Below, one piece after another: positions 1 to 7,817 of a DNA stretch of 64,000 nt. The stretch's first letter is position 1; each line of letters starts with the position of its first letter. The notes below the pieces were generated by a model. That model was not told the DNA's origin. It did not search any database and saw only the letters and a list, made by a program, of their open reading frames with translations. The stretch lies in assembly GCA_965249175.1 (NCBI GenBank), contig OZ252227.1:2542001-2606000 (forward strand), in the 5' to 3' direction. Source of the stretch: CAZYFH01 sp965249175. GTDB taxonomy: Bacteria; Acidobacteriota; Vicinamibacteria; Vicinamibacterales; UBA8438. Position numbers and translations under genes: made by a program.

Positions 1-95
1 ACGACGATCGGCACGACGCAGAGCACGACGAGTATCACGGCCAGCAATGACCGGGTTGCGGACCATTGGCTCCGACGCGCATGGGGTGTGGTCAC
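1..95 (-). CDS. N-terminal fragment of a membrane-anchored protein, cut by the left edge
   Basis: Only the first 31 codons are in the window. A GTG start at 93-95 is preceded on the minus strand by a strong Shine-Dalgarno sequence (AAGGAGG) six bases upstream. The peptide begins MTTPHARRSQWSATRS and then runs into an uninterrupted hydrophobic stretch (LLAVILVVLCVVPIVV), which is a basic N-terminus followed by a membrane anchor or signal-anchor. The family cannot be told from this piece. It lies downstream of the deacetylase-like gene in the same orientation, 78 bases away, so the two may be co-transcribed. Confidence 0.6.
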   Translation of the reverse strand, partial: MTTPHARRSQWSATRSLLAVILVVLCVVPIV

Positions 96-173
96 AGATG
101 CCTCCTTGAGGGCCGGGTTATCAGCGCGAAGCATAGCGACGGCCTTCGTGAGGCCGCAATCCGAGACAGGCGG

Positions 174-1193
174 TCACACCCGCTCGCGCAGCGTCTCGAC
201 GTGCGCTGTCGCCGCGCGCGCGGTGCCGTCGACGTTGTACCCGCCCTCGAGCAACGACACGAGCCGTCCACCGCAGTACTGGTCGGCGATTTGCATGGCC
301 GTGCGGGTCATGCGACGGAAGACGTCGTCGGTGAGGTCGAAGCACCCGAGCAGGTCGTTCATGCGGCTGTCGAAACCCGCGGAGACGATGACGAAGTCGG
401 GCGCGAAACGATTGACGGCCGGCAGGAGGGTCGCATCCCAGTGGTGGAGCATATCGGCGTCCTTCGATCCGCAGTCGAGGTGCACGTTGATGTTGAGGCC
501 GGAGCCCTCATCCTCCCCACTGAGCGACGGGTCTCCGGTGCCGGGGTACGCGCGCCAGTCGTGCGCCGAGAAGAAGAGCACGCTGGGGTCGGTGTAGAAC
601 GCGTTCTGGGTCGCGTTGCCGTGGTGGTAGTCCCAGTCGATGATGGCGACCTTCTCGAGTCCGTGCGCGCGCTGGGCGTATCTGGCTGCAATCGCCGCGT
701 TGCTGTAGAAGCAGAAACCCTCCTCACGGCCGGTGTTGTTGGCGTGGTGCCCCGGGGGCCGGATGGCACAGAAGGCGTTGCGGACCTGGCCGCCGACGAC
801 GGCGTCCACGGCGCCCAGGACACCCGCGACCGCGAGCTCTGAGACCGCGCCGGTCACCTCGAGGCGGCGGACCGACTCGACGTGGTCGCGCGTGTGGTGG
901 GCGCGAATGAACGGGATTGGGTCGACACCGAGCGGTAGCGGCGTGAGCTCGCGGTCGACGCCGCTTGCCCGGAACGCCTCGGCGATCCGTACGAGCCTAA
1001 GCGGACGCTCCGGATGCGGCTCGCCACCGCTGTCGGGGAGCCGATGCTCGAGATAGCGGGGGTCGCTCACGAGCCCGGTCCCCGTTTGTGTCGCGGCGAG
1101 CACGCCGCCGATCCCGAGCGCCGGCGCGACGCTCGCGGCCAACACGCCCGTGGAGGAGTCGACAAGGAAGTCACGTCGGGTCTTCATCATCAT
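174..1193 (-). CDS. Histone-deacetylase-family (AcuC/class II HDAC-like) hydrolase with Tat-type signal
   Basis: 339 residues, a zinc-dependent amidohydrolase of the arginase/deacetylase fold; members remove acetyl groups from acetyl-lysine, acetylpolyamines or related amides. Visible motifs in order: RPPGHHA (active-site His pair, about residue 145), DWDYHHGNATQ (zinc ligands, about 187), SAGFDSR (third zinc ligand, about 272) and LEGGYN (transition-state Tyr, about 313), so the catalytic set looks complete. The N-terminus MMMKTRRDFLVDSS followed by an Ala/Gly-rich hydrophobic stretch resembles a twin-arginine signal, which would place this normally cytoplasmic family outside the membrane. 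Three consecutive ATG codons make the exact start ambiguous by one or two residues. The substrate is unknown; acetylpolyamine or an acetylated amide are guesses. Confidence 0.85.
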   Translation of the reverse strand: MMMKTRRDFLVDSSTGVLAASVAPALGIGGVLAATQTGTGLVSDPRYLEHRLPDSGGEPHPERPLRLVRIAEAFRASGVDRELTPLPLGVDPIPFIRAHHTRDHVESVRRLEVTGAVSELAVAGVLGAVDAVVGGQVRNAFCAIRPPGHHANNTGREEGFCFYSNAAIAARYAQRAHGLEKVAIIDWDYHHGNATQNAFYTDPSVLFFSAHDWRAYPGTGDPSLSGEDEGSGLNINVHLDCGSKDADMLHHWDATLLPAVNRFAPDFVIVSAGFDSRMNDLLGCFDLTDDVFRRMTRTAMQIADQYCGGRLVSLLEGGYNVDGTARAATAHVETLRERV

Positions 1194-1367
1194 TCATGGT
1201 CATCCTAGCCATCCCTTCAGGTTGGCACCAGCGGGAATCAACCCTAGGCGCCACAGCGAGGTAGGTCGCGGTGTGGCGCCACGCGGTCCGCCACATCGGC
1301 GCGGCGGCCATATGCCGCTTGACCCAGGCGCCATCCTCGGCCAATAGTCCAACAACCATCGGCTGCT

Positions 1368-1459
1368 AACCCCAGAGCTCACCTGAGTTGACAACGTCTC
1401 GCGCAGGCCTCGCCGTTCAGCATCAGCGAGACTTGGTGACCCAAGTGAGCTCTGGGGTT
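1368..1459. repeat. 92-bp imperfect palindrome, MITE-like, member of a dispersed family
   Basis: The arms AACCCCAGAGCTCAC (1368-1382) and GTGAGCTCTGGGGTT (1445-1459) are perfect 15-bp inverted repeats. The symmetry continues inward imperfectly, including GTCTCGC near 1396 paired with GCGAGAC near 1426. There is no ORF inside. The arm sequence recurs in degenerate form between gcvP and the aminotransferase gene (29439-29483), and part of that copy recurs upstream of comM. It lies between the divergent deacetylase-like and NIPSNAP genes. It is either a small non-autonomous mobile element or a large RNA hairpin in the NIPSNAP leader. Confidence 0.7.
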
Positions 1460-1491
1460 GGGCGCATATTCCAATCGAAGGGGAGAGAGAC

Positions 1492-1959
1492 ATGAAAAGA
1501 CTAGCGCTTGCCCTCGTCATCGGCCTCGGCCTCGGTTTCAGCGGTGTCGCCAGTGCCCAGAACAATGACAACCCACCCTGTGGCCCTGCCGGACACCTCC
1601 CACCCGAGCTCTCCAGTAACGTGGCTGCCGATTCGCGCTGCTTCGAGCTCCGGATGTACACGGCCGAGCCGGCGCGCGACGGTAAGGGTGGCATCGACAA
1701 TCTGCATCAACGCTTTCGTGAGGGCGAGGTCGCGCTCTTCGAGAAGCACGGCGCGAAGATCGTCGCGGCCTGGCAACGGCTCGACAATCCGAACACGCTG
1801 GTGTGGATGTTGGCCTATCGCGACCGCGCGCATCGGGACCAGGTCTTTGCCGACTTCGCCGCCGACCCGGAATGGACCGCGCTACGGGCGAAGTATGAGG
1901 TGCCGCTCAGCATCGAGGCCTACATGATGAGCGCCTCCGACTACTCGGCGCTCAAGTAG
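1492..1959 (+). CDS. Secreted NIPSNAP-family protein
   Basis: 155 residues. An ATG start follows a purine-rich GGGGAGAGAGAC. Residues 1-22 form a Sec signal peptide ending GVASAQ. The mature part carries a NIPSNAP/dimeric alpha-beta-barrel pattern: CFELRMYTAEP (first strand), then KGGIDNLHQRFREGEVALFEKHG, WQRLDNPNTLVWMLAYRD and the closing helix DQVFADFAADPEW. NIPSNAP domains are small ferredoxin-like folds related to heme-degrading and quinol monooxygenases; most have no proven reaction. An exported copy near PQQ enzymes hints at a periplasmic accessory role, but that is inference. Confidence 0.8.
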   Translation: MKRLALALVIGLGLGFSGVASAQNNDNPPCGPAGHLPPELSSNVAADSRCFELRMYTAEPARDGKGGIDNLHQRFREGEVALFEKHGAKIVAAWQRLDNPNTLVWMLAYRDRAHRDQVFADFAADPEWTALRAKYEVPLSIEAYMMSASDYSALK

Positions 1960-2085
1960 TCTCGGCGTCGCGGGGGCGGGGCGAGGTCGACCAGGGTTGC
2001 CCCCGGCGGCCTTGACCCGATGTTCGAGTGCTGGACGCGACCTCGTCAGCGTTGAACGGAGCAGGAGACTCGTTAGGAGGACATC

Positions 2086-2967
2086 ATGAGAGCTCGCACG
2101 AGTGTGGTCGCCGGGCTGGCGGCAGCGGTGGTCGTCTGTGCAACGCACGCGCACGCCCAGATCACGGCAGACGTCATCTACGGTCACAAGGATGGCATGG
2201 CGCTCGTCTACGACGTCTTCGAGCCCGCGGCGCCGAATGGCGCCGGCGTGTTGCGCATGGTCTCGGGCGGGTGGTTTTCCGTCTGGGTCGATCCGGCGGA
2301 GCGGGTGTCCTCGTTCGAGCCTCTCCTGGCGGAGGGTTTCACGGTGTTCGCGGTGCATCATGGCAGCGCACCCCGTTTCAAGGTTCCGGATGCGGTCTCC
2401 GACGTCCGCGCCGCGCTGCGTCACATCCGCGCCCACGCGACCGACTACGGCGTCGACCGAGACCGCCTCGGCGTGTGGGGCGGAAGTGCCGGTGGTCACC
2501 TGTCGCTGATGTTGGGCCTCGACTCGGCAGGAGTGCCGATATCCGCGTCCCCGGCGACGGGCCGGCCTGACATCGGTCCGCGGTATCGCGCAAGCAGCGG
2601 CAACGCCGACGTGGCCGCGGTCGTGGCCTACTATCCACCGGTCGATCTGCGACAGCGGTTCGGTCCGAACGAGCGCTTTCCGGCGCTCGACTTCGGTGCG
2701 GACCGGGCGGCGGCCATCTCACCCATCCTGTATGTGACCGCAGACGACCCGCCGACCTTGCTGATTCACGGTGATGCCGACGAGCTCGTCCCGCTGGCCG
2801 ACAGCGAAATCCTGACTGCGGCCTTCAAGAAGACCGGGGTGAGCCACGAGCTACTGGTGATCGAGGGAGGAGACCACGGGTTCCGGAACCCTGACCACCG
2901 CGCGGAAGCCACGGCGGCGATGGTCGCCTGGTTCAAGCGACATCTGACGCCCCATGCGTCAGATTGA
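2086..2967 (+). CDS. Exported alpha/beta-hydrolase (esterase/lipase, BD-FAE-like)
   Basis: 293 residues with a strong ribosome site (TTAGGAGGACATC before ATG) and a signal peptide ending THAHAQ at about residue 25. The alpha/beta-hydrolase fold is shown by the nucleophile elbow GGSAGGHL (Ser at about residue 140), the acid-loop HGDADELVP (Asp near 231) and the catalytic His in GGDHGF (near 263). A possible oxyanion segment is SGGWFS near residue 60, where HGGGW is usual in this group; the lost first His may alter activity. The likely reaction is hydrolysis of a carboxyl ester. It faces the VOC gene tail to tail with about 20 bases between stops. Confidence 0.85.
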   Translation: MRARTSVVAGLAAAVVVCATHAHAQITADVIYGHKDGMALVYDVFEPAAPNGAGVLRMVSGGWFSVWVDPAERVSSFEPLLAEGFTVFAVHHGSAPRFKVPDAVSDVRAALRHIRAHATDYGVDRDRLGVWGGSAGGHLSLMLGLDSAGVPISASPATGRPDIGPRYRASSGNADVAAVVAYYPPVDLRQRFGPNERFPALDFGADRAAAISPILYVTADDPPTLLIHGDADELVPLADSEILTAAFKKTGVSHELLVIEGGDHGFRNPDHRAEATAAMVAWFKRHLTPHASD

Positions 2968-2987
2968 TGACCGCGCGGTCAGCCCGA

Positions 2988-3887
2988 TCACAGGCCTCGG
3001 AGCCCTTCTGTCAGCTCGATCGACGTGCCCCATGGATCGGTGAGGAACGCCGTCCCGACGCCCTCCGGGCCCGTGCGGTAGGGCTGGTCGAACACGACGC
3101 CCCTTGCTTGGAGGTCCAGGCAAAACGCCTCGAGGTTGGTCACTTCGAGGCCGATGTGATCGAGCATGCGCCCCTTGGTCGGCGCGCCGCCCGCGTCTGC
3201 GTTGTGCGAGAAGTTGAGGTTGATGCCCGGCAGATCAACGGCGGCGTAGCGCCAGCGCATCCCCGAGATCCCTCCGAACGTCGTGGCATACCAGCGCTGG
3301 GCCTCCTCGACACGGTCCTCGGTGACATAGAGGTGGAGGTGATGCGCGATGATTGGCACGCCGAGCGGCTCGTTGTGCCGGTGAGCTGCCGGATGCGCGG
3401 TCCCATCGTCGAGTGTGAACGTGAGGTTCGTCGCCGTGTCGTCGAATAGCTCGATCCGCTCCCCCTCGGGCGTGAACACGTTCGCGACTCCTGAAGACGA
3501 CCCCGACACCTCCGCTGCGAATCCCGCCGCCGCGACCGTGGCCAGTGACTGCACCCTGAAGGCCATGTGGTTCACGATCGAGCCCTCCGTGCCGCCCGAG
3601 GACTCACCGTGGTCGAGAAAGATGAGGACGTCTGGGAACTTCACCACAACCGTGTCGCCGAACATCGCGGCGTCGCCCCCGAGCCGGATCCAGAAGCGCC
3701 TGTTGGCCTCGACGTCCCGCACGACGTAGTGCAGGTGCCCCATCGCCACGCCGGCGTCGTTCGGGGGGGACAGCTGGGCCGACGCTGGTCGCGCCAATCC
3801 GAGCAGGATGAACGCGGTACCGACGGCCAGTGCGTGGGTCCGTCCGCTGGCGTGGGATGGCGTCGTGCGTCGAATCCGCTCATTCAA
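2988..3887 (-). CDS. Exported two-domain VOC (glyoxalase/dioxygenase fold) protein
   Basis: 299 residues with a signal peptide (ending ARPASAQ, about residue 37). Two vicinal-oxygen-chelate modules follow: the first from MGHLHYVVRDVEANRRFW to the end of a strand near IELFDD (about 48-155), the second from HHLHLYVTEDRVEEAQRWY to DPWGTSIELTEG (about 180-296). His at the module starts and Glu at the ends (IELF, IELT) are the usual metal-ligand positions. VOC enzymes include glyoxalase I, extradiol dioxygenases and isomerases; this sequence does not decide between them. Convergent with the hydrolase gene and divergent from the next gene. Confidence 0.82.
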   Translation of the reverse strand: MNERIRRTTPSHASGRTHALAVGTAFILLGLARPASAQLSPPNDAGVAMGHLHYVVRDVEANRRFWIRLGGDAAMFGDTVVVKFPDVLIFLDHGESSGGTEGSIVNHMAFRVQSLATVAAAGFAAEVSGSSSGVANVFTPEGERIELFDDTATNLTFTLDDGTAHPAAHRHNEPLGVPIIAHHLHLYVTEDRVEEAQRWYATTFGGISGMRWRYAAVDLPGINLNFSHNADAGGAPTKGRMLDHIGLEVTNLEAFCLDLQARGVVFDQPYRTGPEGVGTAFLTDPWGTSIELTEGLRGL

Positions 3888-3918
3888 TCACAGGTCCTGG
3901 CCGAACCGGCCTAGGACG

Positions 3919-3928
3919 GTGGCATAAT
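3919..3928 (+). promoter_or_regulatory. Putative -10 region GTGGCATAAT
   Basis: GTGGCATAAT lies 45 bases upstream of the next ATG and matches a sigma70-type -10 (CATAAT). The same decamer, or one base off, sits at comparable distances before two other genes in this window (5528-5537 and 15981-15990). No clear -35 hexamer is visible. Confidence 0.4.
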
Positions 3929-3973
3929 TAGCGCCCTGGCACGGCCCTTACGGCACCGCACGAAGGATGTTCG

Positions 3974-4435
3974 ATGATGATTGAGATGACGCGATTGTGG
4001 GATCACCGCGGGTCGCGCAGGGCGTTCGTTGGGTCCCTTGCCGCGCTGAGCCTGAGCACCGTAGGACTCGGGAGTGCTACCGCCCGAGGAGCCGGCGCGA
4101 GCACGAGCCAGCCAGCGACGCATGCGCCATATCTGTTCACGCACATCACGCTGCGCCCGGGCACATTGAACGCCTTTACGGAGGTGCTGGGAGAGCTCGC
4201 TCACCTGCTCGCGAAACATGCCGGCTGGACACTGCAGGGCTGCTATCTGCAGGATGACGGAGCCGCACAAACGGTCATCGATGTGTGGGAGATCCCCAGC
4301 GCCGACGCCGTCCAGGCCGGTCTTGCCGCGGCGGCGGAGGACCCCGCGTTCGGGAGGCTGCTTCCGCGTATCCAGGCCTGTGTGGAGAGCGAGACTCTGC
4401 AGGTCATGACCCGCCAGCCGGTGACGATCGGCTAG
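3974..4435 (+). CDS. Small exported protein with dimeric alpha/beta-barrel (ABM/NIPSNAP-like) fold, Tat-type signal
   Basis: 153 residues; ATG preceded by GAAGGA. The N-terminus GSRRAFVGSLAALSLS is a Tat-like signal (RR followed by a hydrophobic core), cleaved near residue 40. The mature 100 residues (YLFTHITLRPGTLNAF, then VIDVWEIPSADAV, then PAFGRLLPRI) show the beta-alpha-beta rhythm of antibiotic-biosynthesis-monooxygenase or NIPSNAP domains. No cofactor is bound in many such proteins and the reaction is unknown here. The VWA gene starts six bases after its stop, so the two probably form an operon. Confidence 0.65.
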   Translation: MMIEMTRLWDHRGSRRAFVGSLAALSLSTVGLGSATARGAGASTSQPATHAPYLFTHITLRPGTLNAFTEVLGELAHLLAKHAGWTLQGCYLQDDGAAQTVIDVWEIPSADAVQAGLAAAAEDPAFGRLLPRIQACVESETLQVMTRQPVTIG

Positions 4436-4441
4436 CAGCCC

Positions 4442-5515
4442 GTGGTGAGAGCCCCCCTGAATCCACCTGCTGATGCGTTCCGCCGCGCGGCGGGGCTCGG
4501 CGCGCTCGCCGCGTTTGTGGCGCTCAGCGCGACCGGACAGGCCACCCAGCAACCTCCGTTGGTGGAACGCGTCGATGTCGGTCGCGTCGTTGTCGACGCC
4601 CGCGTGGTCGACCGGTCTGGACAGCCGGTGGTCGGGCTTGCCCCGAACGACTTCGAGGTCGAGATCGGCGGACAGTCGGTCCGGGTCGAATCAGTGCAGT
4701 GGATCGGGGGCGGCGCGCGCGACCATGGGCCGCTGCCGTCGACACCGCTGGCCGGTGTGATCGAACCGAGTGCGGCCGGACGCTTCATCGTCCTGGTCGT
4801 TCAGAAGAGCCTCGAGAGTCGCCGCGCCATCGGGCTGCTGCGTCTACTGCAGGAAAGCGGCCGGCTGTTCTCCGGCCTGACGTCCAGCGACCGCGTCGCC
4901 ATTCTGTCCTTCGACTCCCATCTCAAGATCTGGCTCGACTTCACCGACGACCTCGGTAGGGCGCGGAGGGTGCTCGCGGACGATGTCATGTTTCACCGGC
5001 CGCCGATCGTCGAGTCGTCGTCCGATTTCTCGCTGGTCGCGCGCCTCAGCCAGACGCGCGGACGTGCGGCATCCACCATAGAGCAGGCGTTGCGACTGGT
5101 GGGTCAGGCGCTCGAGCCCCTGCCCGGGTCGAAGTCGGTCGTCCTGATCGGGTACGGCTTCGGTCGCTTCGCCCGAGGTCTGGGAGTGGTTGGCGCGCAC
5201 CTGAGTCCCGACTATGCGGAGGCACGCGACGCCTTGCACGCAGCGCGCGCGAGCGTGTTCTGCCTCGACATCACGAACGCCGATTCGCATACGTTCGAGA
5301 TCGGGCTCAGGGCGGTGGCCGAGGACACGGGCGGCTTCTTTCTACGCGCACACGTGTTCACCGAGCGGGCGCTCGATCGGGTGGCCGGGGCGCTCGTGGG
5401 GCACTACGTGCTGTTTACGGAGACACCTGACCTGGACCCGGGCACCCACCGCATCAAGGTCGGTCTGGTTCGGGAGAAAGGGACGGTCTTCGCACGCAGG
5501 ACATACGTCGAATGA
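4442..5515 (+). CDS. VWFA-related (acidobacterial-type) von Willebrand A domain protein
   Basis: 357 residues from GTG (an alternative GTG is one codon later). After a signal-like segment (AAGLGALAAFVALSATG) comes a short beta domain with the typical phrase VVVDARVVDRSGQPVVGL-APNDFEV, then a VWA domain from about residue 115 (FIVLVVQKSLESRRA). VWFA-related proteins with this N-terminal phrase are expanded in Acidobacteriota, which is one of the taxonomic hints in this window. The MIDAS motif DxSxS is not intact (the strand is followed by QKSLES), so metal-dependent adhesion is doubtful. Function unknown; probably periplasmic or surface-exposed. Confidence 0.8.
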   Translation: MVRAPLNPPADAFRRAAGLGALAAFVALSATGQATQQPPLVERVDVGRVVVDARVVDRSGQPVVGLAPNDFEVEIGGQSVRVESVQWIGGGARDHGPLPSTPLAGVIEPSAAGRFIVLVVQKSLESRRAIGLLRLLQESGRLFSGLTSSDRVAILSFDSHLKIWLDFTDDLGRARRVLADDVMFHRPPIVESSSDFSLVARLSQTRGRAASTIEQALRLVGQALEPLPGSKSVVLIGYGFGRFARGLGVVGAHLSPDYAEARDALHAARASVFCLDITNADSHTFEIGLRAVAEDTGGFFLRAHVFTERALDRVAGALVGHYVLFTETPDLDPGTHRIKVGLVREKGTVFARRTYVE

Positions 5516-5527
5516 CAGGCAGACAGA

Positions 5528-5537
5528 GTGGCATAAT
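5528..5537 (+). promoter_or_regulatory. Putative -10 region GTGGCATAAT
   Basis: Identical decamer to the one at 3919-3928, 37 bases before the ATG of the quinoprotein gene that follows. No convincing -35. A gene-proximal AGGAGGG ribosome site completes a plausible short leader. Confidence 0.4.
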
Positions 5538-5573
5538 CACTGAGCGTTCCCCGGAACACCCCCAGGAGGGTCC

Positions 5574-7352
5574 ATGCGCGCATCTTGGTCGACGATGTCC
5601 CGTGCCTGCCTTATGGCCGTCGCCTTTCTCGCGCCCAGCGTCGCCGCCGAGTTTCCCGCCCAGGCACAGGTCGACGGTTTTCCCCCCGTCACGGATGCGA
5701 TGTTGCAGGATCCCGACCCCGGCGACTGGCTGATGTGGCGACGCACGCTCGACGGCTGGGGCTACAGTCCGCTCGACCAGGTCAGCCGGGAGAACGTCGG
5801 GGAGCTGCGCATGGTCTGGTCGCGCGGGTTGATGCCCGGCACGCAGGAGGGCACGCCGCTTGCCTACGACGGCGTCCTCTATATGCCAAACCCGCGGGAC
5901 ATCATCCAGGCGTTGGACGCGGTGACGGGCGATCTGCTGTGGGAGCATCGACGGGAAATCCCCGATGATGCGGAGGACTACCTCTTTGCCACTGCAACCA
6001 ACCGGAACGTGGCCATCTACGGCAATCTGATCATCGACACCAGCGTCGACGACTACGTGTTCGCGATCGACGCCACGTCGGGTCAACTGGCCTGGGAAAC
6101 CGAGATCCTCGACTACACGGTGAACCCGGCGAATCAAACCTCCGGTCCAATCATTGCCAACGGGAGGGTGGTGTCGGGTCGCAGCTGTATGCCCCAGGGT
6201 GGACCTGATGCCTGTGTCATTACGGCCCATGACGCGAACACGGGCGCGGAGCTGTGGCGACGGCGCATGATTCCCGGGCCCGGGGAGCCGGGTGACGAGA
6301 CCTGGGGCGGCGTGCCGTTCGAGGAACGCGCGCATGTCGGTTCGTGGATGGTGCCGAGCTACGACCCGGAGTTGGATCTCGTTTACATCGGGACGTCGGT
6401 GACCTCACCCGCCCCGAAGTTCCTGCTCGGTGGCATCAACAACAAGCATCTGTATCACAACTCGACGCTCGCGCTCGACGGCGCGACGGGTGAGATCAGG
6501 TGGCACTATCAGCATCTGAACGATCATTGGGATCTCGATCATCCGTTCGAGCGCCTGCTGGTCGATACCGCGGTCGCACCGAACCCCGCGGCGGTGAGCT
6601 GGATCAACCCGCGCCTCCGGGCTGGTGAGGTGAGGCGGGTCGTCACCGGTATTCCGGGGAAGACCGGCGTCGTCTACACCCTGGACCGGGTAACCGGTGA
6701 ATTTCTCTGGGCGACGCCGACGGTCACCCAAAACGTCATCAGCGATATCGACGGTGCCACGGGGACGGTCACGGAGAACTCCGAGGTGGTCTTCACCGGG
6801 ACCGGTCAAGAAGTGCTGGCCTGTCCGACGTGGCTTGGGGGCAAAGACTGGGAAGCCGGCGCATACAGTCCGCGGACCAACACGATGTACTTCCCGTTGC
6901 GCAACGCGTGTGCCCGGATGATGGCGACGGCCACACGGGAGGGCGACATCGGAGCGAGGTTGTATGCGCTGGCCGTTCGCAATCAGTTCGCGCCCGGATT
7001 CGACCAGCTCGGTACTGTGCGCGCGATCTCGGCGGAGACGGGGGAGACGCTGTGGCAGCACGACCAGCGAGCGATGACCATGTCGCTCGTCTCCACGGGC
7101 GGCGGTCTCCTGTTCGGTGGCGACGCGAACGGTCGCTTCCGGGCGTTCGACGACGAAACCGGCGAGATCCTCTGGGAGATCAATCTCGGTTCCCCCGTCA
7201 CGGGGTTCCCGATCACCTATGCGGTCGGCGGCCGGCAATACGTCGCGGTGAGCACCGGCGTCGCTGGCACGTCAGCCGGGCTCTTGGTGCTGACGCCGGA
7301 GCTGCGCCCGAGTCTCGGAAACAACCTCTTCGTGTTCGCCCTACCGGAGTGA
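5574..7352 (+). CDS. PQQ-dependent alcohol dehydrogenase (quinoprotein, periplasmic)
   Basis: 592 residues; ATG after CCCAGGAGGGTCC. Signal peptide ends near AEFPAQAQ. The eight-bladed propeller typical of methanol/ethanol dehydrogenases is visible through repeated blade phrases such as ALDAVTGDLLWEHRR, AIDATSGQLAWETEI, ALDGATGEIRWHY, TLDRVTGEFLWATP and AFDDETGEILWEI. The active-site strand reads HLNDHWDLDHPFE: the first Asp of DLD matches the catalytic base, and the second sits where lanthanide-dependent enzymes (XoxF/PedH) carry their extra metal ligand. No heme motif CxxCH, so electrons must go to a separate cytochrome. Close relative of the product of 14052-15836. Substrate unknown. Confidence 0.9.
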   Translation: MRASWSTMSRACLMAVAFLAPSVAAEFPAQAQVDGFPPVTDAMLQDPDPGDWLMWRRTLDGWGYSPLDQVSRENVGELRMVWSRGLMPGTQEGTPLAYDGVLYMPNPRDIIQALDAVTGDLLWEHRREIPDDAEDYLFATATNRNVAIYGNLIIDTSVDDYVFAIDATSGQLAWETEILDYTVNPANQTSGPIIANGRVVSGRSCMPQGGPDACVITAHDANTGAELWRRRMIPGPGEPGDETWGGVPFEERAHVGSWMVPSYDPELDLVYIGTSVTSPAPKFLLGGINNKHLYHNSTLALDGATGEIRWHYQHLNDHWDLDHPFERLLVDTAVAPNPAAVSWINPRLRAGEVRRVVTGIPGKTGVVYTLDRVTGEFLWATPTVTQNVISDIDGATGTVTENSEVVFTGTGQEVLACPTWLGGKDWEAGAYSPRTNTMYFPLRNACARMMATATREGDIGARLYALAVRNQFAPGFDQLGTVRAISAETGETLWQHDQRAMTMSLVSTGGGLLFGGDANGRFRAFDDETGEILWEINLGSPVTGFPITYAVGGRQYVAVSTGVAGTSAGLLVLTPELRPSLGNNLFVFALPE

Positions 7353-7357
7353 TATCC

Positions 7358-7765
7358 ATGAGCGGATTTTTGACGCGCGGTCGAGTCGTGCTGTTCGGAT
7401 CGGTCGTAGTGTTCGCGTGCGGCGGCCTTGACGGCATGGCGGAACAGCCCGAGCCTCAGCGGCGACCGGTGTTGAGCTTCGTGGGGGTCACGGCGCATGC
7501 GTGGGGCGCCTGGGTGCGCCCCGGCGTCATGGTGGAGGACTGGGTCGAAGAGGCCAGAGGCCTCTGTGCGCCAGAGGAGTATTGCGAAGTCAACGTCTTC
7601 GAGGGCGCCGAATTGGCGACCCACGAGTACCCGGTGCCCAAGGCGAATCGCGCGGCCCTCAAGTGGGTGCTGGTATATCGGCACGACGAGACCCCGAGAA
7701 TCGCGGTGGAGGAGGCGCACGGGGCTGCGGGCAGCGAGAAACGCCGGTGGACGTTTCAGGAGTAG
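7358..7765 (+). CDS. Small hypothetical protein, probable lipoprotein, coupled to the quinoprotein gene
   Basis: 135 residues, ATG five bases after the quinoprotein stop codon, so very likely the second gene of that operon. The N-terminus (RGRVVLFGSVVVFACGG) looks like a lipoprotein signal with Cys near residue 21, although F before AC is not ideal. The rest holds VEDWVEEARGLCAPEEYCEV and a strand-rich end (ALKWVLVYRHDETPRI); the two Cys in LCAPEEYC could form a disulfide. No family recognised. A partner or assembly factor of the dehydrogenase is a guess based only on position. Confidence 0.65.
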   Translation: MSGFLTRGRVVLFGSVVVFACGGLDGMAEQPEPQRRPVLSFVGVTAHAWGAWVRPGVMVEDWVEEARGLCAPEEYCEVNVFEGAELATHEYPVPKANRAALKWVLVYRHDETPRIAVEEAHGAAGSEKRRWTFQE

Positions 7766-7817
7766 CGCTGCCCGTCACCGACGGGGACGTCCGCGACCGA
7801 AGTAGCGCTGCCCGTCA
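7761..7817. repeat. 17-bp direct repeat spanning two convergent stop codons
   Basis: AGTAGCGCTGCCCGTCA occurs at 7761-7777 and again at 7801-7817, exactly 40 bases apart. The first copy contains the TAG stop of the plus-strand gene, and the second contains the TGA stop of the minus-strand gene (7815-7817). It looks like a local duplication at a convergent junction. Confidence 0.75.

Noticed and set aside
3936..3953. Sigma54-type promoter TGGCACG-N4-TTAC
   Set aside because: The invariant GC of the -12 element is missing.
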